From UBA8524 sp964215915 (lineage in GTDB: Bacteria > Bacteroidota > Bacteroidia > UBA8524): a stretch of DNA of 27,077 nucleotides. This document shows, one piece after another, positions 23,276 to 27,077 of this stretch. Below the pieces are notes generated by a model, which was not told the DNA's origin, searched no databases, and saw only the letters and a program-made list of their open reading frames with translations. The translations under genes and the position numbers were made by a program. The stretch lies in NCBI GenBank assembly GCA_964215915.1, contig CAXPEB010000092.1:1-27077 (forward strand). Reading direction: 5' to 3'. Every line of letters starts with the position of its first letter. Within the stretch, counting starts at the first letter, position 1.

Positions 23276-24057
23276 AACTGAGATTCTATAAATACCACGG
23301 AACCGGTAACGATTTTATCCTCATCGATAACCGCCGCATTGCCCTTTCGCACGATACTTACGAACGATATGGACGCTGGTGCCACCGGAGGTTTGGTATC
23401 GGGGCTGATGGACTGATCCTTTTGGAAGAAGAAGCCGGTTACGATTTCAGGATGGTGTATTACAACAGCGATGGACGGCAAAGCAGCATGTGCGGAAACG
23501 GCGGACGCTGTATCGTGCAGTTTGCTCATGACCTGGGTATTATCGGCGACCGGGCCCGCTTTATGGCCATTGACGGGGAGCATGAAGCCAGGGTTAGTCC
23601 CGGCAGGGTGGAACTGAAAATGGGGGACGTGGATGGCGTGGAAAAGATCGGCGCCGACTTTTATCTCAACACCGGTTCCCCGCACCTGGTGCGGTTCAAA
23701 GAAGGGAGCCTGGGGGATCTGGACCTGATTCCGGAGGCAAGGGCCATCCGTTACGGAGACCGGTTCAGAGAAGAGGGAACCAATGTAAACCTGGTATCCG
23801 ATTGTGGCGATTACCTGGATGTGCGGACCTACGAACGCGGAGTGGAAGATGAAACCTATTCCTGCGGAACCGGAGTTACCGCAGTGGCACTTGTACAACA
23901 CCTCTGTTCAGCACCGGGGAAATACGTGCAAAAGATTCAAACACCCGGCGGTAACCTGGAGATACGTTTTGAGAAAACCGGCGAAAACAATTACCGGAAT
24001 ATCTGGCTCTGTGGCCCGGCAGAATATGTCTTTGAAGGCGAGATAGATCGCGAATAA
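23272..24057 (+). CDS. dapF: Diaminopimelate epimerase
   Basis: This 261-aa cytosolic enzyme converts LL- to meso-diaminopimelate for peptidoglycan and lysine. Both catalytic cysteines are present: Cys74 in SSMCGNGGRC and Cys198 in YSCGTGVTAVAL. The N-terminal YHGTGNDFILID and GIGADGLILL are family-typical, and the length (about 270 aa) is normal. The start is GTG, overlapping the anti-sigma stop by four bases, so dapF is translated with the sigma/anti-sigma pair. This is an unusual position for a cell-wall enzyme. Confidence 0.96.
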   Translation: MKLRFYKYHGTGNDFILIDNRRIALSHDTYERYGRWCHRRFGIGADGLILLEEEAGYDFRMVYYNSDGRQSSMCGNGGRCIVQFAHDLGIIGDRARFMAIDGEHEARVSPGRVELKMGDVDGVEKIGADFYLNTGSPHLVRFKEGSLGDLDLIPEARAIRYGDRFREEGTNVNLVSDCGDYLDVRTYERGVEDETYSCGTGVTAVALVQHLCSAPGKYVQKIQTPGGNLEIRFEKTGENNYRNIWLCGPAEYVFEGEIDRE

Positions 24058-24149
24058 TCCGTCAAATAATTTCCGTCTGACACCCGTTTTAGCCTAACTT
24101 GCGGATTTTTCCGACCAGAAAAAACCGCGATTTGAAAGTAGTCAATACC

Positions 24150-27077
24150 ATGCCTTTTGTGCTGGTGTACGCCATTCTGGAGCACCCGCATTTCGGATAT
24201 GTGATCGAACCGCATGTGGTCCAGGTCAATAGCCTCGGGCATCTGACGCTTTCTCATCAGAAACTGTTTTCTTCCAATTTTGACTATTACGCCAAATCCA
24301 TAGACGATATCGATAAGAAGCTGGTGATCTTGCTGGAAGAGATTGATCAGGAGCGTATCGTCAAACGCTTCCATAAAAAAGGTCCGATCCGGCCCGCCGA
24401 GTTCTTCCGGAAACATTTTAATGAAGACATGCAGAAAAAGCTGGTCAGGCCTTTTATTGAAAAGCGCCTGGCTGAAGCCATACCGCTTCTGAAAGAGAAA
24501 CGGATCTATGAAATGGGAAAAGACGGTAATCCCGCTCACCGTAAAGTGACGCTGGCACCGGAGAAGGCCTCGGTACTTTTCCATTTCCGGAGGGATGAAA
24601 AGGGAACGAATTATTTCCCGACCCTGAAATGTGCCGACGATAAGGTAGAGTTCAAAGGGCATCACGGTGTATTGTTGGTGAATCAACCTGCCTGGCTGCT
24701 GAATGAGGGGGTGCTTTATACTTTTGAGAAAAATGTGGACGGCAATAAGCTGCGTCCTTTCTTACACAAACAATTCATCCATATACCCCAAAACACGGAA
24801 CAGACTTATTTCCAGAAGTTTGTGGTGCCTCTGGTGGAAAAGTTCGATGTGTTTGCCCTTGGCTTTGAGATCCGTTCGGAAACCCTGAAAGCTGTTCCCG
24901 TCATCCAGATCGATAATTCCTGGGGAGACGGGCTAAGGCTTAATCTATCGTTCAGTTACGACGGTCACCTTTTTCCCTACCATTCGAATAAGCGTGTTTC
25001 GGTATTCCTGGAGAAAAGGCAGGAGGACTACATCTTCCACCGCATCCGGAGAAACAAGGACTGGGAAGAAAAACAACGGGCATTGCTGGAGTCGGCAGGG
25101 CTTTACCTGTTCCAGGGCTCTTCTTTCAAAAACAAGGAACAGCATGGCCTGGACTGGCTCAATACCAACCGCACCTTTCTGGAGAACCACGGTTTCCAAA
25201 TTCGCCAGGATGAAAAGAAGCGGTACTTTATCGGTAACCGGCTGATCGATATCCAGGCAAAGGAAGAAGGCGATTGGTTCGATGTGCGGGCCAAGGTGAT
25301 ATTCGGGGAGTTTGAAATCCCATTTATACAGCTAAGAAGATACATCCAGGAAGGTCGAAGGGAGTTTCCGCTTCCCAATGGGGAGATTGCGGTTATCCCG
25401 GATGAGTGGTTCACCCAGTTCAGTGAACTGATCGAACTGAGTTCGGAACCGCATACGCTCAAATTGCACCGCCATCATTATGGCTTGATAGAAGGGTTGC
25501 AAAAAAGCCGTTTGCGTGACGATATCCGGCAAAAACTGGATGAGATCGAAAACCAACGCACCGAGGTGCCGGCCGTACCGACCTCTATGTTTGAAGGAGA
25601 CCTGCGTCCTTACCAGCTGGATGGGTTTCATTGGTTCTATTTCCTGAGGAATAACCGTTTCGGAGGTTGTCTTGCGGATGATATGGGACTGGGTAAGACC
25701 ATTCAGGCACTGGCCTTGCTGGCCCATGAGGCAGCCACCTTAAGCAGGGTGGAAGAGCAGACTATGGAAGTGGGCGAGTATGAGGTGGATTCCGCCCAGG
25801 CGCAAATCTCACTTTTTGACGGGGCCGATCTCCGGAATACCCGGACTGTGGTAAAGAAAAAAGTGCAGCGTCCGCTGAGTCTGGTGGTGGCGCCAACTTC
25901 TCTGGTATACAACTGGCACCGGGAGGCCACCAAGTTTGTCCCCGGACTTAAGGTGCTGGTGCACAGCGGAACCGGCAGGAGCAAAACAAGTGCGGCATTC
26001 AGTGGTTATGATGTGGTAATTACTACCTATGGGGTGTTACGGCTGGATATCGATTGGATACGCGAGCTTCCTTTTCATTATGTGATACTGGATGAAAGCC
26101 AGGCGATTAAAAACCCGGCTTCGCTGACTTCCCGCACCGTTCGCGAACTGCAGGCAAACCACCGGCTTGTTTTAACCGGAACGCCCATTGAAAATACGGT
26201 AACCGACCTGTGGTCGCAGATGTCCTTTGTTAATCCGGGGCTGCTGGGTTCTTATTCCTATTTCCAGAAACGATTTGCCATCCCCATTGAAAAGGAGGGG
26301 AATGAAGCCGTTCAGCAACGTCTGCATGAGCTGATCGCTCCCTTCGTACTGCGTCGTACCAAAAAAGAAGTGGCCCGTGACCTTCCGGACAAGTACGAGC
26401 TGCTGCACTATTGCGAGATGACCGAAGAGCAGGAAAAGCTCTACGAAGAAACCAAGAGCCTTTTCCGTAATACGATTCTCAAAGTGGTATCCGAGCAGGG
26501 AATGAAAAAATCCAAGCTGCAGATACTTAAGGGACTGATCCTGCTCCGGCAAATCAGCAACCACCCGCGACTGGCAGAACCTGATTTCCTGGGAGAAAGC
26601 GGGAAGTTTATTGAAATTACCCGCATGCTTGAAACTGCTATGATGGAAGGACATAAGATCCTTTTGTTTTCCCAGTTTGTAAAACATCTGAACCTGTTCC
26701 GGGAATATTTCAACAACCGGAAGATTGAGTATGCTTACCTGGATGGCAGTACCCCTGTAAAAGAAAGGTTGAAGGAAGTGGAACGGTTCAACGGAGACCC
26801 CTCTCTGATGGTTTTTCTGATCAGTCTGAAGGCGGGGGGAACCGGCTTGAACCTTACGAGCGCGGACTATGTATTCCTGGCAGACCCCTGGTGGAATCCG
26901 GCCGTGGAGCAGCAGGCCATAGACCGGGCACACCGGATTGGTCAGACCCAGAAAGTTTTTAGTTATAAATTCATTACCAAAAACAGCGTTGAGGAGAAAA
27001 TTCTGTCATTACAACAGAAGAAGCTGGAACTTGCAGGTAATATCATAGACACAGACGATGCTGTTTTAAAGAACCTG
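24150..27077 (+). CDS. SNF2-family DNA helicase/translocase, 3' end beyond window
   Basis: The reading frame is open from ATG 24150 to the window end (976 residues seen). An N-terminal half of about 470 residues of unknown fold precedes the Swi2/Snf2 motor. Motor motifs: LRPYQLDGFHWFYFL, CLADDMGLGKTIQALALL (Walker A near 512-517), DESQ (648-651), LTGTPIENTVTDLWSQM, LLFSQFVKHLNLF, and GGTGLNLTSADYVFLADPWWNPAVEQQAIDRAHRIGQ (HRIGQ at 928). An insert of about 40 residues follows Walker A. The last residues seen (LAGNIIDTDDAVLKNL) are normally close to the C-terminus, so few are missing. Such proteins are widespread in Bacteroidota, probably in transcription or repair (RapA/HepA-like). TTG 24132 is an alternative start. 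I see no defence-system partners. Confidence 0.93.
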   Translation, partial: MPFVLVYAILEHPHFGYVIEPHVVQVNSLGHLTLSHQKLFSSNFDYYAKSIDDIDKKLVILLEEIDQERIVKRFHKKGPIRPAEFFRKHFNEDMQKKLVRPFIEKRLAEAIPLLKEKRIYEMGKDGNPAHRKVTLAPEKASVLFHFRRDEKGTNYFPTLKCADDKVEFKGHHGVLLVNQPAWLLNEGVLYTFEKNVDGNKLRPFLHKQFIHIPQNTEQTYFQKFVVPLVEKFDVFALGFEIRSETLKAVPVIQIDNSWGDGLRLNLSFSYDGHLFPYHSNKRVSVFLEKRQEDYIFHRIRRNKDWEEKQRALLESAGLYLFQGSSFKNKEQHGLDWLNTNRTFLENHGFQIRQDEKKRYFIGNRLIDIQAKEEGDWFDVRAKVIFGEFEIPFIQLRRYIQEGRREFPLPNGEIAVIPDEWFTQFSELIELSSEPHTLKLHRHHYGLIEGLQKSRLRDDIRQKLDEIENQRTEVPAVPTSMFEGDLRPYQLDGFHWFYFLRNNRFGGCLADDMGLGKTIQALALLAHEAATLSRVEEQTMEVGEYEVDSAQAQISLFDGADLRNTRTVVKKKVQRPLSLVVAPTSLVYNWHREATKFVPGLKVLVHSGTGRSKTSAAFSGYDVVITTYGVLRLDIDWIRELPFHYVILDESQAIKNPASLTSRTVRELQANHRLVLTGTPIENTVTDLWSQMSFVNPGLLGSYSYFQKRFAIPIEKEGNEAVQQRLHELIAPFVLRRTKKEVARDLPDKYELLHYCEMTEEQEKLYEETKSLFRNTILKVVSEQGMKKSKLQILKGLILLRQISNHPRLAEPDFLGESGKFIEITRMLETAMMEGHKILLFSQFVKHLNLFREYFNNRKIEYAYLDGSTPVKERLKEVERFNGDPSLMVFLISLKAGGTGLNLTSADYVFLADPWWNPAVEQQAIDRAHRIGQTQKVFSYKFITKNSVEEKILSLQQKKLELAGNIIDTDDAVLKNL

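Overview
This looks like one end of an assembled contig from a member of the Bacteroidota, probably related to Flavobacteriales. The evidence is the recurring Bacteroidota-type promoter (TTTG, about 19-22 bases, then TAnnTTTG) upstream of many genes, the near absence of Shine-Dalgarno sequences, the UUG-anticodon tRNA-Gln, a small DUF6952-like protein coupled to a thioredoxin, a class 1 FBPase joined to a monofunctional aspartate kinase, and the types of RecQ, SNF2 helicase and anti-sigma factor. Most of the window is roughly 48-55% G+C. The first 1.3 kb is clearly lower, about 38% in the rows I counted. Bases 1-23 are not genomic: they match the end of an Illumina TruSeq adapter and create a false stop codon.

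Layout: 24-1281 is a truncated, AT-rich lipoprotein gene. Next come a 617-base gene-free stretch carrying one copy of a dispersed repeat, a tRNA-Gln with clear promoter and terminator, recQ (-), and manC (+). A second repeat copy and a terminator precede a LuxR-type response regulator gene (-). ybaB and an enoyl-CoA hydratase gene form a minus-strand pair, divergent from a rhomboid protease gene. A thioredoxin-like lipoprotein gene and a membrane J-domain protein gene diverge from starts only 27 bases apart.

From 14040 down to 9707 lies a tightly packed minus-strand operon: VWA protein, chelatase/MoxR-like AAA+ ATPase, GT-C membrane glycosyltransferase and GNAT acetyltransferase. It is the best candidate here for an uncharacterised system. 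Divergent from it is a thioredoxin-DUF6952 pair. folK, a membrane-anchored hypothetical gene and a three-gene minus unit (methyltransferase, fbp, lysC) follow, then a cytosolic substrate-binding-protein-fold gene.

The right part holds a periplasmic HtrA/DegP protease gene (-) divergent from an ECF sigma factor, its membrane anti-sigma factor and dapF. This arrangement suggests an envelope-stress circuit joined to a peptidoglycan-precursor gene. The window ends inside a SNF2-family helicase gene (24150 onward) that is missing only its last residues. Most genes are housekeeping: gluconeogenesis (fbp), aspartate/lysine/DAP synthesis (lysC, dapF), folate (folK), GDP-mannose (manC) and DNA repair (recQ). 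No CRISPR array, transposase, phage gene or recognisable defence system is visible.
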